From assembly GCA_037367355.1 (NCBI GenBank), contig CM074695.1, forward strand, positions 1,736,001-1,800,000: a stretch of DNA of 64,000 nucleotides, in the 5' to 3' direction. Position numbers and translations under genes: made by a program. Positions 22,499 to 35,200 of this stretch are shown piece by piece. The first letter of the stretch is position 1; every line of letters begins with the position of its first letter. Source of the DNA: Neoscytalidium dimidiatum (lineage: Eukaryota > Ascomycota > Dothideomycetes > Botryosphaeriales > Botryosphaeriaceae). Under the pieces are notes generated by a model. It worked only from the letters and a program-made list of their open reading frames with translations. It made no database searches and was not told where the DNA came from.

Positions 22499-24220
22499 AT
22501 GCCGTACAATATCGCGTATGTGTGCCCGTCGCGTTACGACCAGCTGTGGCTTACACCTCGCAGGATGATCAGCGACTTCTTCTTCCCTCAACCTGGTATG
22601 TTACCCCATTCGCTCATTCAATATGTATGCTAACAAGCTTTTAGGAGGCGTCGAGAGCCACATCTACCAACTATCGACTGTACGTATGCAATATGCCGTT
22701 GCTCGAGTCCCGTCGCTTACAGCTTCCACAGAAGCTCATAGACCGCGGCCACAAAGTTATTATCATCACACACGGCTACGAAGGTCGTCGCGGCGTGCGC
22801 TACCTGACCAACGGGTTGAAGGTCTACCATGTCCCTTTCTTCGTCATCTACCGCGAATCAACGTTCCCGACCGTCTTCTCGTTCTTCCCCATATTTCGCA
22901 ACATTGTCATTCGCGAGAAGATAGAGATTGTACATGGCCACGCCAGTCTTAGTAGCATGTGCCACGAGGCCATCTTACACGCGCGGACCATGGGGCTGCG
23001 GACCGTCTTCACGGATCACTCGCTATTCGGTTTTGCTGACGCGGCGAGCATTCTGACCAATAAGCTCCTCAAGTTCACATTGAGTGATGTAGACCATGTC
23101 ATCTGCGTTAGCCACACGTGGTATGTATTCTGGAGAAAGGATATGTGCACCCATCTGATTACTGGTTAGTAAGGAAAATACCGTACTACGCGCCTCTCTG
23201 GATCCCTTGATGGTCTCGGTCATTCCCAATGCAGTCGTCGCGGAGAACTTCCGTCCAAAGGGGTACAAGGAGTATGAAGACGGCTCAGTCGCCTCTCCAG
23301 ATCGCCGTGGCTCGGTCCAGAACCAACACTTTGGTGCTAACGATACAATAACCATCGTGGTCATTTCCCGTCTCTTTTACAACAAGGGCACAGACTTGCT
23401 CATTGCAGCTATTCCGCGGATCCTGGCAGCAAACCCTAACGTCAAGTTCATTATCGCCGGCTCTGGCCCCAAGGCCATCGATCTGGAGCAAATGCTGGAG
23501 AGGAACGTGCTTCAAGACCGCGTGGAGCTCTTGGGTCCTGTTCGCCATGAAGAAGTCCGAGATGTGATGATCCGTGGACATATCTATCTGCACCCTAGCC
23601 TTACCGAAGCGTTCGGGACCGTCATCGTCGAAGCTGCGAGTTGTGGCCTTTACGTCGTGTGTACCAGAGTCGGTGGTATTCCAGAAGTTCTCCCAGCACA
23701 CATGACGACATTTGCGAAGCCGGAGGAAGATGATCTTGTAGAAGCCACAGGAAAAGCCATTACTGCCCTTCGTGCCAACAGGATCCATACCACGCGCTTT
23801 CATGAGCAGGTCAAGATGATGTATTCGTGGACAGACGTGGCAGAGCGCACCGAGCGAGTCTACAACGGCATCTCCGGTGTACTCAGTGAAGAGGAGTTCT
23901 ATGGATACTCCAGCAGCGGTTGGGGTGCTACGCGCGGTCGAGCAGGCGTTCAGAGCTTTGCGCTGATAGATCGGCTGAAAAGATACTACGGGTGTGGTAT
24001 TTGGGCTGGCAAGCTTTTTTGTCTATGCGTTATCGTTGATTACCTACTTTTCGTTCTTTTGGAGTTTTTCTACCCTCGAGAACGCATCGACATCTGCCGA
24101 GACTGGCCGAGGAAAACAGCAGCTCGTATTCAAGCAAAGACTGAGCACATTGGCGAAGAGAGGGTCAACGTCGGCCGGACACGCAGCGTCAGGAGTCGAG
24201 ACAAGCGACGGGAGGTGTGA
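22499..24220 (+). CDS. GPI3: GPI-GlcNAc transferase catalytic subunit (Gpi3/PIG-A)
   Basis: Five exons: 22499-22515, 22564-22595, 22645-22679, 22732-23120 and 23170-24220; 507 aa. The first intron is 48 nt and would read through in frame. Removing it restores the family N-terminus [22 protein letters not shown], which is why I splice it. The next exons give YQLST and [19 protein letters not shown]. The glycosyltransferase family 4 domain follows, with [13 protein letters not shown] and the EX7E motif Glu304-Glu312 (EAFGTVIVE). A single hydrophobic segment at about 430-455 anchors it in the ER membrane, with a basic tail after it. The enzyme transfers GlcNAc from UDP-GlcNAc to phosphatidylinositol, the first step of GPI-anchor synthesis, on the cytosolic face of the ER. 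Three very small 5' exons are notable. Confidence 0.95.
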
Positions 24221-25689
24221 GGTGACGAACACTATTACGCAACTCCGTCTGGGGCAACAACGTACTTGAAACACGGCGCTTCGAATCCATGAAACGTGGG
24301 CCTTTTGTTGTTTGACCAACTCTTGACTTCAAGTATCGGCACTGTATCCACACACCGAGGAACCCGGAGGTCCGTTCCGAAAGAGGAGCCTTTGTTTCCA
24401 CATGATCACCTGCCGGGTCAATAGACTTCATACTCTCACGTTTGAAGTGCATTCGCCACCAACTATGACTTAAGCACGTATCCATGACATGTGTCCGTCT
24501 GCAAACGCTGATTCCTTCCTGCACATTCAATCCTCGGCAGGCCGTTTACCACCACTTAGACTAGTCCGCATCCACACATATGTTTGGTCTGTTCAGTTAC
24601 AAGCATTGGACGGAGTCGTGAGATCCCGTTTCACGCTGAGGTTACCTTCCGGAGAATGAGACCAACGGGTACGGCGGTTAAGCAATGCGGGATAAATGTC
24701 TAGCCCTCGGATACTGTCCTCGTTGTAGTCTTCTCAGCCGGCAAATATCAAATCCCCACGAAAGGGACCTGGGCATCTCCGAACCCATGACCCAACCGAA
24801 GGATGGCCCTCAAGTCAGCATGATGCTTGAACCTTGTACAATTTGCTACTGCTCATACCTCAAGAGTTTCTATACTTGGGAGCACCTTTTTTTGGCGCTA
24901 AACGCCCGCCTTACTGACGTATTTTCAGACACTCTCTGCGAGGCAAATGCTCGAAATGCGGAGATACGCTGTGACGGACCGGCTCTATCGAACAAAAAGC
25001 CGAGAACGCTTCAAGCAGCGCACCCACGCCGCTTCAGTGAAACGAGGTGTCTTCCTCTTTCATCTGCGGCTTATTTTGTGCTACAATTTACCCGTCAGCT
25101 CCTTCCTGTTCTTGTCATACCAGCGCTTAGAGGAAGAGACGCGACGCGTGGAGTCGCGAGCGCCCGAATCATGGACACCATTGGCCAAGAGACGGATTTG
25201 GAAAGATTGTTTACAATTTTTTTTCTCGTGTGGCACTAAATTACCGGTTTTCACCAATTGTTCCACTTCACGTGTCCCACCATATTTGCCTGTCTTTTCC
25301 ATGATTCCCGTACCCAAAGGGGCGCTTAGTAAAACAACTTGCGCCCCCGAGCCAACGAATGTTTTCCCAAAAAGAAAAGAATTTGATTGAAAGAGGAAGA
25401 AAAAGAAAATCAGAACCCCTTCCCGCAAAAGTATAGGTATCTAACGCCCGAAAAAGCAGAAAATGACTAAAGGCCCGGCCATCTTCTTTTGGAAGAACGA
25501 GAAAGCACTCCCTACCTGTACAGCGCGAATAGAATAGAAGGTAAGAAAAAAAAACGCCGAGGAAGTGCTCTCAAAAGGCTCTCTTTGAACGACAGTCGCG
25601 AATCGGTAGAATAATGTAATAAGAAGCGAAGCGAAGCGAAACTCATCTCTCATGCTCTCGTACCCACATCATCGCCTCTCGTCACGCAT
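24221..25689. other. Convergent intergenic region, no gene seen
   Basis: This lies between the 3' ends of GPI3 (plus) and the DUF3455 gene (minus). Frames of up to 184 codons exist on plus (24685-25239) but show no domain, no plausible splice structure and mixed codon use. I treat the region as 3' UTRs and spacer. Confidence 0.55.
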
Positions 25690-26736
25690 CTACTTCCCAT
25701 CCATGCCGTCAGGCGTGCCGGCAACGGCACCGTTCAGGTAGCCGTCCTTGCCGGGCTCGGTGTAGAACCAGTAGGTGGCGGCGTACTCGACGGTGAAGTC
25801 GCCGTCGATGCCGTCGCAGGTCTTGGGCGCCTGGCCGCCGGCGGTGTTGAGGCGGTACACCTCCTTCCACGTGTACCCGCTCTCGTCCTGGACGGCGTCA
25901 AGCTTCAGCCAGGGGACGTCGCCGTTCTCGGTGCCGGTGGTGCCGGCGGCGTAGTTGGACTTGAGGGGCGAGGTGCCGTTGGCGGCGGGCGCGTTGGCGG
26001 CGCTGTTCTTCTTGCAGGCCACGGTGCCGTACGAGTGCTCCTGGGTGTCGAGGTTGAAGAAGGGCGTGGTGTCGGTGGTGAAGTAGTGGTGGCCGGACAT
26101 CAGGATGTCGTAGGCCTGCAGGGCGGACTCGGCGTCCGGGACCGAGTAGGCGAGGGCGATCGACGGCGTCTGGTAGAGGAGGTCGGGCGTGCGGGCGGCT
26201 TGGCAGGTCGCGTTGAAGAGCGTGGCGACGGCACCCTTGGCGGTCGGGGTCGAGGACGCGGACGCCCCGCTGCAGGTGTAGTTCTGCGTGCCCCGGCCGA
26301 CGGCGACGTGCGAGAGGACCAGGCCGGAGGAGGGGCCGGGGAGGGGTGACGGGCTTGGTGCTTGGTCTGTTTGAGGCGGTCAGCGTGGATGTTGGCTAGT
26401 CGGCTAGGTTGGGATTGGGTGGAGGGGAGGGTGGAGTTGGGTGAGGCGGGGTGAGTGGGTGGAGGGAGAGGTAGGCATGAGGTGAGATTTGGGCGGAAGC
26501 GGTGAGAACTTACCGAGAGGCATGGTGACGGAGCTCAGATCGCAGGAGCTGGCTTCTTGCCAGACGCCCGATACCGAGCTAATCGTGTAGCTGGAGGACG
26601 AGTCGTCATCGTCTGGCTCCGCGCGGCCGGTGCCCCATCGTCGTTGGATGTCCTCGGGCGCGGTCTTTGTGGGGGCAGCGAGCAAGCAGGAGGGCGCCAA
26701 CGCAAGGAAGAGCGCTACTGCGGGCGAGAAATGCAT
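25690..26736 (-). CDS. Secreted DUF3455-domain protein
   Basis: Two exons, 26736-26514 and 26366-25690, with a 147-nt intron (G|GTAAGT...ACAG); 299 aa. The signal peptide is MHFSPAVALFLALAPSCLLA. After a Ser/Asp-rich linker the DUF3455 domain begins with LVLSHVAVGRGTQNYTC. It continues through VATLFNATCQAARTPDLL, a SGHHYF segment, and C-terminal WLKLDAV and GYTWKEVYRLNTAGGQAP blocks, ending in a TYWFY sequence. Members of this family are often labelled 'malate dehydrogenase' in fungal genomes, but I see no dinucleotide-binding fold or dehydrogenase motif. Its function is unknown. Four cysteines in the mature part could pair. Upstream a CATATAAG lies about 250 bp before the ATG. Confidence 0.88.
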
Positions 26737-29567
26737 GGCTGCGGCAGTTTGCGTGTGGAGAAGTTGTCTCGAAGAGAAATGGAGTGGCCGAATGGATCGG
26801 AGGCTCAACCTCGATGGAAAGGAAAGCAAGTGCTGCAAGATAAGAGGCGAAAATGCAGCAGGCGGAGTCCCGGGTGGGCGGTAGAGAGGAGAAGGGAAGG
26901 GCGGTAGTGGAGTAGAGGTTGTTCCTTGGTGTCGATGGTGTTGTGCTTTCAATGGCCGGTGGTGGTCGGGCGTGTGGAATTTCTTATATGCAAACGACGC
27001 GCCGGTACCACGTTCGGGCGGGCCCTTGTCATGCTTCCCCAAGCCATCTTTTTTTGTGGGCAGCGCGTAGGCTGTACCTCGAAATAGGATGACCGGGGTT
27101 TGGGGGCTGCTGATTGGCTTGGGCGGCTGGAGTAGAGCCGCTCCAGGGTGGCCCTTGCGCCATGCCGCCGAGCCGTGTGGCCGTTTGGCGAGCGATCTGA
27201 GGGCCAAGCTTTCTGCTAGTTCCCGCGCCCGCTGAGCTATTCTTGGGCCACTCGCTCTGCGCGCCCGCCCATGCTCACACCCACCCACCGACTCACCCAC
27301 TCACTCACTCACTGACCCATCCTGTCGCTCACTCGCTCGTCTTGTCGGATATCTCCTCTTCCGCTCGCGTGAGCACCGCCGCACGAGCCACAGTTGGGAC
27401 GCTTGACGCTCGACACGACTATGGCTGAGCGCTGAGGAGAGACTGTTGCGGACTGTGTCTCTTCCGTTTCTGGACGGCCGTCGCTCGCCCTGCCATTGTC
27501 GACCTGCTCACGTTGGTCGAGTCGGCGCTGCACAACTGGCATCCGTCTGACCAGCCGCGACGCGACACCAGCGCAATCTGGACGAAGGCCCGCCGCACAC
27601 CCCGGCCGCAGGTTGCAGAGCCGCCTGTACCACGTTGAGAGAGCCCCGCCCATCGCAAATCCGGGAGAGCGACCATCCAGCCATCTCAGGATCTTCTGGT
27701 GGCCGGGCGGACGGCGTCCAATCATTCACCCGCACCCGCCTGTTCTCTAAGCGCCCTTGTGACCGGGGGGTCGTGGCCGCGAATTTGAATTTCCCCACCG
27801 CAATCCCCACCTAAATGCCGCATTCCCGTGGCTATTTGTAGCATATTAGCCCATCATATTTCCTGAAGGAGCGCAATTATGGCGTCTGGCGGTCAATTAG
27901 CTGTCATTCTAGTCCCCTTCCGGTCGCACACGCACCTCTGCGCTGGAAGGAAAGGCGGCCCAACACCCAACCACATCCCGACAGCTGATCGCTTTGGCGT
28001 TTCAGCAAGGAGTCCGGCGCGCGGAGCAACTGGCTGGAAGGCGCTCGTCGCCGGAACACCCTCGCCGCTTGCTTGCATACCCTTCTCTTTCCCTGCCAGA
28101 GACATGCGTGGTGTGGATGAACCTGGCTGGCTACCGGGACACAGGACAGATGCATCTCCCTGTCGTCCGCTTTCCACCTTGCCGCCGTGGTGGATCTCTG
28201 TTCGTCTATCTGCCTTGCGCATACGTCAAACCCTTCGCTGCCGACCCTCCCTCGCCTGCCTGGCCATCTGCTCGCTTCTCCGCTCCTGGCCTCTATTTGC
28301 GCCATGCCGCTGCGGCTTACCTACCCGCCCTTGTCCTTCCCTCGGCGATCATGGTGCATGCTCAGCTTCTTCGCTGGCTTCCTCCGCCGGCGCCTGCTTG
28401 CCTTGTGCCTCTCTTCGCAGATGATGAAGGATCCGGACGAGCAGACGCCCGCAGGCGGGTCAGAGAAGGCCGCGTGTTCGCCATCCCACCATTGGGCGAG
28501 CGAGGGCCCTTGGCCGTATGCTGATGGTGGAGGGAGGGGTAATGCGCAAATCTATGCTGAATTTTTGATTGCTAAGTTCTCGGGGGAGTTTCCGTTCAGG
28601 ACCGACAAGTGAGGTCAGAGGTGGCTGTTTGAATCACGTTCTTCGCGCAGTTTCGAAAAGAAAAAAAAAAAAAATGTTCGTTCCTTCGTAGAAAGTACAC
28701 TATGTATGCGAATTGCGTGGTAGCTCCAAAGCCACCAACAGCGAACTTCTAGTCAGCCTTATGTTCCGTGAGATCTATCGTCCGCCCGATGGGCCTCAAC
28801 GGCGGGCCAAGCCATGCGGTCAGATGTGGCTGTAGGATCCACCCTTCATCAAGTCAGCACAGTCTTCGAGTTCGAGCGGGGTTCGGAAACCGCTCGACTG
28901 TCCGCATGACGAAAAAACTGTTTGGTTCCGCTTCACTGACGATCTCCGCCAACTCACGAGACCAAGAAGGACGAGAGATACAGGACCTGGGTAGATTGCC
29001 GATGCCGAGCCTGAATGATCTACCGGTCCCGGCCAGCTGTTCAAGGATGCCCGGGGGTAACGCCCCCTTCGCAACCAGTCTTTGCCAGCACCCCATTGGT
29101 CGCCGCTTTAGCCGCCTGTCCTCCAGTACCCACTACCACCACGGTTCTGGAAGGCTGGTCGGTGTAACCAAAAATGGTCGTCGAGAAACACCTTCGTACA
29201 AGAAATTTGTCCTGGTGTTTCGTCCAAACATGCCCGTGCCATGCCTCGTAGCCGCCTGTGTACGGCGTTGCTGTTAACCCCATACACGCGCTTCAACACC
29301 TGCTCCATGCTACTAATTATACAAAGAACCCCGGTTGCCGCCACTCCAACCGTCTGCCAGCGCTTCAAGCCGCCGCCTCGGATGTGGCTTGAAGAAACTC
29401 GGACGTAATCAGCGTCGTCGGGCTCTCATTGCTCGGAGAACCCCGGCCACTCGTTCGTCAATGAAGCACTTCACGTGTCGAACCAGGTCTTATGGGTGTA
29501 GAGCTCGCGCGGCTCCGTAAATTAGCTCTTGCTCTTCAGCTTCCCATCTTGGCTCAAAACCTCCCTC
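26737..29567. other. 2.8 kb gene-free stretch upstream of the DUF3455 gene
   Basis: It runs between the DUF3455 start and the COY1 stop, both on minus. Plus and minus frames of 100-180 codons (for example 27879-28424) are Pro/Arg/Ser-rich and unlike any family. A (CACT)4 run lies at 27298-27313 and A14 at 28661-28674. No RNA gene was recognised. Confidence 0.6.
27298..27313. repeat. (CACT)4 microsatellite
   Basis: Four perfect CACT units, preceded by related CACC/CACT units over about 35 bp, in noncoding DNA upstream of the DUF3455 gene. Confidence 0.7.
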
Positions 29568-31970
29568 TTACGTATCCTGGAATCCCCCTTGCTGCCAATT
29601 ACCTCTCTCATTGGCATCGCCACCCGCCAGCGGTCCCGCGCCAGCACCAGCGGCAGCCGCTGCCCCGGCCGCCGAGCCACTATTGCTCAAGCTGACCGTC
29701 TCCTCAATAGGACCCGAAGTCCCGGATAGCAGCATCCAGAACACCAAGAGGTGGAGCGCTACGCAGTAGGCCGCGAATAGGTTTCTACTGGTTCTGGTTG
29801 CGAGCACCATCTTGGTGATGCGGAACACTACGCGCTCAGGGAGGCTCATGCGCTTGAAGGCGCGTGCCGATTCGCGGCCGCGGAAAGCCGCGAAGGGCGA
29901 AATATTTTGCTCGTATGCCGAGCGGTAACGATCCAGGTTCGATGACGCGTCCGATGTCACCTGGATAGTGGAAGGGTTGGTGCTGGATGAGTAGGCCGAT
30001 GCATGGCCGCGATTATACGTGGAGATGTAGCGAGTCTTCTCGTACAGGCTCAAGTTGTCCTTCTGCAAGGATGCCACTTCGGATCTGAGCGATGACACCG
30101 TTTGGTAGGTCTTCTGCAGCTCGGCCTCAAGCTCGGCGTTCTTCTTCTTGAAACGATCTCTTTGAGCTGTGACCATAGGTAGGATGCCTGAGCCACCTCC
30201 TACAGGCTCACCTGCTCTGATGGCCTCCAGCGTGTTGGAACCGCCGTCTCTAGGGTTGAAACCCGAGATGATCGAAGATGTTGGGGACGATCGCCCGCCT
30301 TTCCTGCCCTGAAAAGAAGACTGTGGGTATCTCGATGTATATGTCCCTGCGACGGACATCGCCGAGGGATCAAAGGCATTGGACGCCTCCTGCTGTACCT
30401 TCACAAGATCGTTCTCAAGAGTTTGAGCCAGATTCTGTGACTTCTCCAACTCCATGTTTGTGTTTGACAGCTCTTCCTGCAGCTGCTCCAACCGCGTCTG
30501 AAGATCTTGATGAGACACTCGAAGCACTGTCAGCTCATTGCTGAGCTTTTTGTTCCGTGCAAGGAGGAGCTGCTCCAATGTTTCTCCCTTGCCTTGAGAG
30601 CTCTTCGCTCCATCAGCTGCAGCGTCATCCGCAGCATCCAAATCGTCATCCTCTCCCGTTGCGAACTCAATTGACTGGATATCTTCAGCAAGTTGGAATC
30701 CCTAGTGGGCTGACGAAGCTTACCTTCAAGACCTCAAGCTCGCGCTTCACGTTCTCGTAATCCCCCCAACTGTTGACCTTCTCCCGTAGAGCATCTCTAT
30801 CTTGCTTCAGAGCTGCCACCTCCTTCTCCAACTTCCGCACCTCTGTTTCCTGTTTTCTCCTGTCTGAGTCCTTTTCATAACGCGCGGCATCCAACCTTCT
30901 TAGTAGAGATTGGTTCTCAGACTGCAACCTCCTGAACATCGGATCATCTTCAACGGGTACCGACGCCTGAGTGTTTGCGTTTGAAGCTGACTGGGCCAAT
31001 TCAAGACGCAGCTGCTCGTTTCTCGCCTCAACCTCAGCAAGCCGTGTGTTAGCCTTGTCCAACTCGGAGCTGACGATCTCCAACTCTGCAACCGTAGCCC
31101 CGTTGCGTCCCTTGTCGTCTTCTTCGTCCTCGCCCTTGCCTAAACGCTGGGAAACCTCGTAACTAGCCTTGAGTTCCTTCAACAGGCGCTCCTGGTTCTC
31201 AACCTTCTCCTCCAGAGATTTTTCTTTGGCCTCCCAATTGTTCTGCTTCTCGCTCAGCACGGCGGACCAGGATGTCTCAACCTCCTTAATTTTGGCATCC
31301 CTTGTTTCCTCCAGGCTCTTCCTTGTAGTGAGCTCATCTTCAAGCTTCTTCTCCGTACTCTCCAGTTGCGAAGTTAATTGCGAAACAGTCTTTTGGAGAC
31401 GCTGGTTCTCCTCGGTGAGTTTGGGGACCGTCTCTTCGGCGGTCACGAGCGAGTCGACGGAGGCCTCGAGCAGCGGATATGGGTCTGGGGCTTCTGAGAG
31501 TGGTGTGTAGGCTTTGAAGAAAGCGGCGTTTGTCGATTTCGACTGGTTGGTGAGGACGTCAATGAAGTTCTGGTATGCTATAGAGGTTTAGTTGGAAGCC
31601 CTTCATAGTAGTACTCTGGGACACACCTTTGAGCAAGCCCTTGATTTCAGCAAGCTTGCTTTGATCATCAAGCTTCCTAAAGTCTTTCGTCTTCTGTGCA
31701 AGGTCTTTCCGCTGCGTGACGGCATCGCGCTGGTGCTCAACCAGTTCTTCGGCAGCTGAATCTAACACGGGCATCAACTCGGCCAGATTGACATCTATTT
31801 TGCCAGTAGAGTCAGCGCCAGCCCGGATTTTTCGAAGAATGGAGGAGCATACTTCGCCAAGCAGCAATCGCCTGCTGGAACTTGTTCTCGTTGGCGGTGG
31901 CATCGGGCTTCTCGAGCTTGCTCTGAGGTTCAGAGCTCGGCGGGCTGGCAGGCGTCGCGGCAGCATCCAT
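29568..31970 (-). CDS. COY1: Golgi CASP-family coiled-coil membrane protein (Coy1)
   Basis: Four exons: 31970-31853, 31794-31627, 31577-30724 and 30674-29568; 748 aa. Junctions are supported by family blocks: ANENKFQQAIAAWR at the end of exon 1, LLKAYQNFIDVLTNQSK across intron 2, and SIEFATGEDDDLDAADD opening exon 4. Most of residues 60-600 is coiled coil. The C-terminal CASP domain carries VTAQRDRFKKKNAELE, LYEKTRYISTY and a basic MSLPERVVFRITKMVL segment. One transmembrane helix at about 678-696 follows (NLFAAYCVALHLLVFWMLL). A Gly/Ala-rich tail ends the protein. CASP/Coy1 proteins are tail-anchored Golgi golgins linked to COPI vesicle tethering and retrograde traffic. It shares a 321-bp divergent promoter with VPS3. 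Confidence 0.92.
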
Positions 31971-32291
31971 GGCTCACCGAGGGCAAGGGCTGGCAGTACG
32001 GGAGTCAGGGCACAGGCTGCAGAGTCTCAGAGAAGGACAGGGTCGGATTCGCGCGCGGAGGCATCAATTAGCGGGCGAAGTGGAATCTGGGCGTGGATTG
32101 TCGAGAGGTCGAACGGGAGAGGTGTCATCGTGCGCGTCCCTATGAAGCTCGAGCATCCGCCCGCCAGCCGCGCGCCGATCCGCCTGCCAGGCACCCGCCG
32201 CACACCACGCCCGGCCGAAGCACCATCCAACATCACCTGCATCATGGCCCCGCGTGCGCCATAGACAGGGCAATTGCAATGCACGCGCACC
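31971..32291. promoter_or_regulatory. Divergent promoter region COY1 / VPS3
   Basis: There are 321 bp between the two start codons of opposite-strand trafficking genes. No TATA box was seen. Confidence 0.6.
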
Positions 32292-35200
32292 ATGCAAGCT
32301 TCAGCGAGCCCCACCAGCCCGCGCCCCGGCTCCCATATCCAGACCGGCTCCTACACCCTGCGCAAGCTACTCTCTGACGTACCGCTCTCCGCCGACGGTC
32401 AAGCCCACGATGTCCGCATTACCTGCGTCGAGTTCTGGAGTTGGTTACTCGCCTCTGCTACACCGCCGCCAACACTGACAGCAGCATCCAGATGAAAATT
32501 TGTACATAGGCACCTCCGCCGCCGAGATCCTGCATTTCGTCCTTATCCCGCCCGAGCCCAATGACCCGCTTGGCCAGCCGAGCTTCATCATTGCGTCCCG
32601 TCTGCAGCCAGCCTTCACACAGCAGTCAACCGCCGGCGTGCAGCAGATACTGCTCCTGCCCAATGTCAACAAAGCCTGCATCCTCTGCAATAATGCCCTT
32701 ACGTTTTACACTCTGCCCGAGCTGAGTCCGGCTTTTGCGACCCAAAAACCGATCAGCTGCGTCTGGGTCGGTGGCATCGATCAGAATGCCTCCCCTGATA
32801 ATGATTCGGAGCAGGGAGTGATCATCATGATGTGCCTGCGCAGCCGCATTCAACTGGTCAGAATTGGAGAGGAGCCGCGTAGGATACGGAACATCGAGTT
32901 CGGCGGATGCTTGGCCACATCGCGCCGCGATGATTTTGCCTGTGTCGCCGACACCCATTCCTATGCGCTTCTGGACGTGGTGCACCAGCAGAAGATCCCG
33001 CTCTTTCCCATATCATCGCTGGATGAGGATGCAGCAGCTACTGTCGGTGGCGCATCTCAGGACATATCCATGCATGAGCCCAGTGTTTCTCGGAGCGTAT
33101 CGTCAAGTAGCAACATACCTAGGCCTTCCGGTGATGACCGTGGTCATGGCCGCAGTACGAGCTGGAATAATCCTGGCACCACCGAAAGATTCGCAAGTCC
33201 CAACCCGAGACCGCTAAGCGGAATCGTCGGTGGCAGATATGGCTTTGACGCTCCAGATTTCCTGGGCAGGTCATTCTCGCCAAGCCCTGCAAGGACTCCT
33301 GAAGGCGGACCAGCACGTGAAGCAAGCCCTGTGCCGCAGGCTGCACCTCCTGATAAAGCGCTTCCTCCGACTCCTGCTGAAATGGAAGCTGCTGCGGCCG
33401 GACGGCCCTCCTCGCCAGCTGAGAAGAAGGAATTCACGCCCCTCAAACCTCACATAGTATCGCCCACCCCCTCAGAATTCCTCCTCACCACAGGTACCAC
33501 GCCGGAGGAGCCCGGTGTCGGCATGTTTGTCAATCTCGATGGTGACGTGGTCCGCGGGACGCTGGAGTTCGAAAGCTATCCTGAAGCAGTCGTGATAGAT
33601 GGTTCAGGTATAGAGGTAGACCTGGCAACATCGCTTGCCGCCTCTTTGTCGTCTGCAGAACCGCCTGAAGAGGGCTACATTCTGGCAGTTATTAAACGCA
33701 AGACGGAAAACGGTGTCGTGAGTGGTGTTGAAATCCAACGTTGGGATGTCGACCCAGGTGAAGGTATTGCTTCGAAAGAGTGGTTGAATCTGAGCGTTAT
33801 CTCGAGCAGCCTTGGCGAAGACGTCCATCATACTCGCTACAGCAGTGAGCCCCTCGGGATTCGGACTGTTACATCGGAGACTGAGGTGAATCTGTCTGAA
33901 ATTAGTGACATTCTGTCTTTGAGACGCCTCCATCTGAGAGCAAGGAGAAGAGGCGGGTCCATCTCGGTGTCTGCTTCTGAGAAGATTGATCTTGACCAAA
34001 AGGTAGAAGCCGACAAGGAGCGGGACGAAGTCGCATTCACAAGCCGACTTTGCAAATTCAAGTCACGGAACGTGCTTTGGAACAACACTGAAGTTTGGTG
34101 GGTTGTGAGGAATCCTCTCATTGTCCAGTTGGACGCAAAGCTTAGGCTTGCTCAATCTTCGACTCCTGGGAATGCTCAGATTGAGCCTAATACCGATGCC
34201 GTCAGACACCTATTAAACAGTATTCGAGGCCTGGAACCCCGAAACGAGGCAGAATTTCTTGGGTTTACCTACATTCGCCAAAAGGCGTCATTACTCCTGT
34301 TCATGGATCTCATCCTCCGTACCGAATCTAGTTTCATAGCCTACGAAGTCGACAAGCGCACGACTGAAGAAGCTCTGCTGGAGGGAGAAATTGACCCTCG
34401 CATTATTCTTGCTCTACTACCAATTCTAAACAGTGAAGTCATTCAGGGCGAGAAGGGCATCTGGGTCCAAGGTGGCCTGAAGGACATCATCGAGAAGTTT
34501 CTTGCGCAACAAAACACCTCCAAGTTCCCCACAGATCCAGCGGGTCCTTTCGGCGATAATTTGTTGCAGCTCACGAAACGCTACCTCTTGGTATGGAGAC
34601 GTAAGAAAGGATTCGGCAGTGTGGCGGACGAGGACGAGGTATTCCAGACAGTCGATGCAGCACTACTTCGGATCTTACTGCTTCTGGATAGTCAAAGTCA
34701 GCCAGGCCCCGCAACGCCAGCCTCCATACGTGCCGAGCTTAACGCACTGGTTGACAATGGTGTGGACTGCTGGGACCGGGCAATCGAACTTCTCGAGGAG
34801 CATCAGCGCCTGTACGTACTGAGCCGCTTGTACCAAAGCCGAAAACAAGCAGCTAATGTTTTGGCCACTTGGAAACGGATCATCGACGGCGAGCCAAATG
34901 TGGGCGGTGACTTTCTTGAGGCGGAACAGGAGTTTCGCAAGTACCTTAGTAGGATCAGAGACCAGGCCATTGTCGAGGAGTACGGCACTTGGCTGGCCAA
35001 CCGCAACCCCAAATTGGGCGTACAGGTCTTCGCGGACGAGAATAGCAGAGTTAAGTTCAGGCATGATCAAGCCGTGGCTCTCCTGCGAGAGAAAGCACCA
35101 GCTGCTGTCAAGGAATACCTAGAGTATCTTGTCTACGGAAAGAAGGTAGGAAGCCGAAGCCTGAGCAAACTTCTGACGCTACCCGCTAACTATCTCAGCA

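Noticed and set aside
25690..26736. Malate dehydrogenase label for the DUF3455 protein
   Set aside because: No nucleotide-binding glycine motif or dehydrogenase active-site residues are visible; the label is a historical misannotation of the family.
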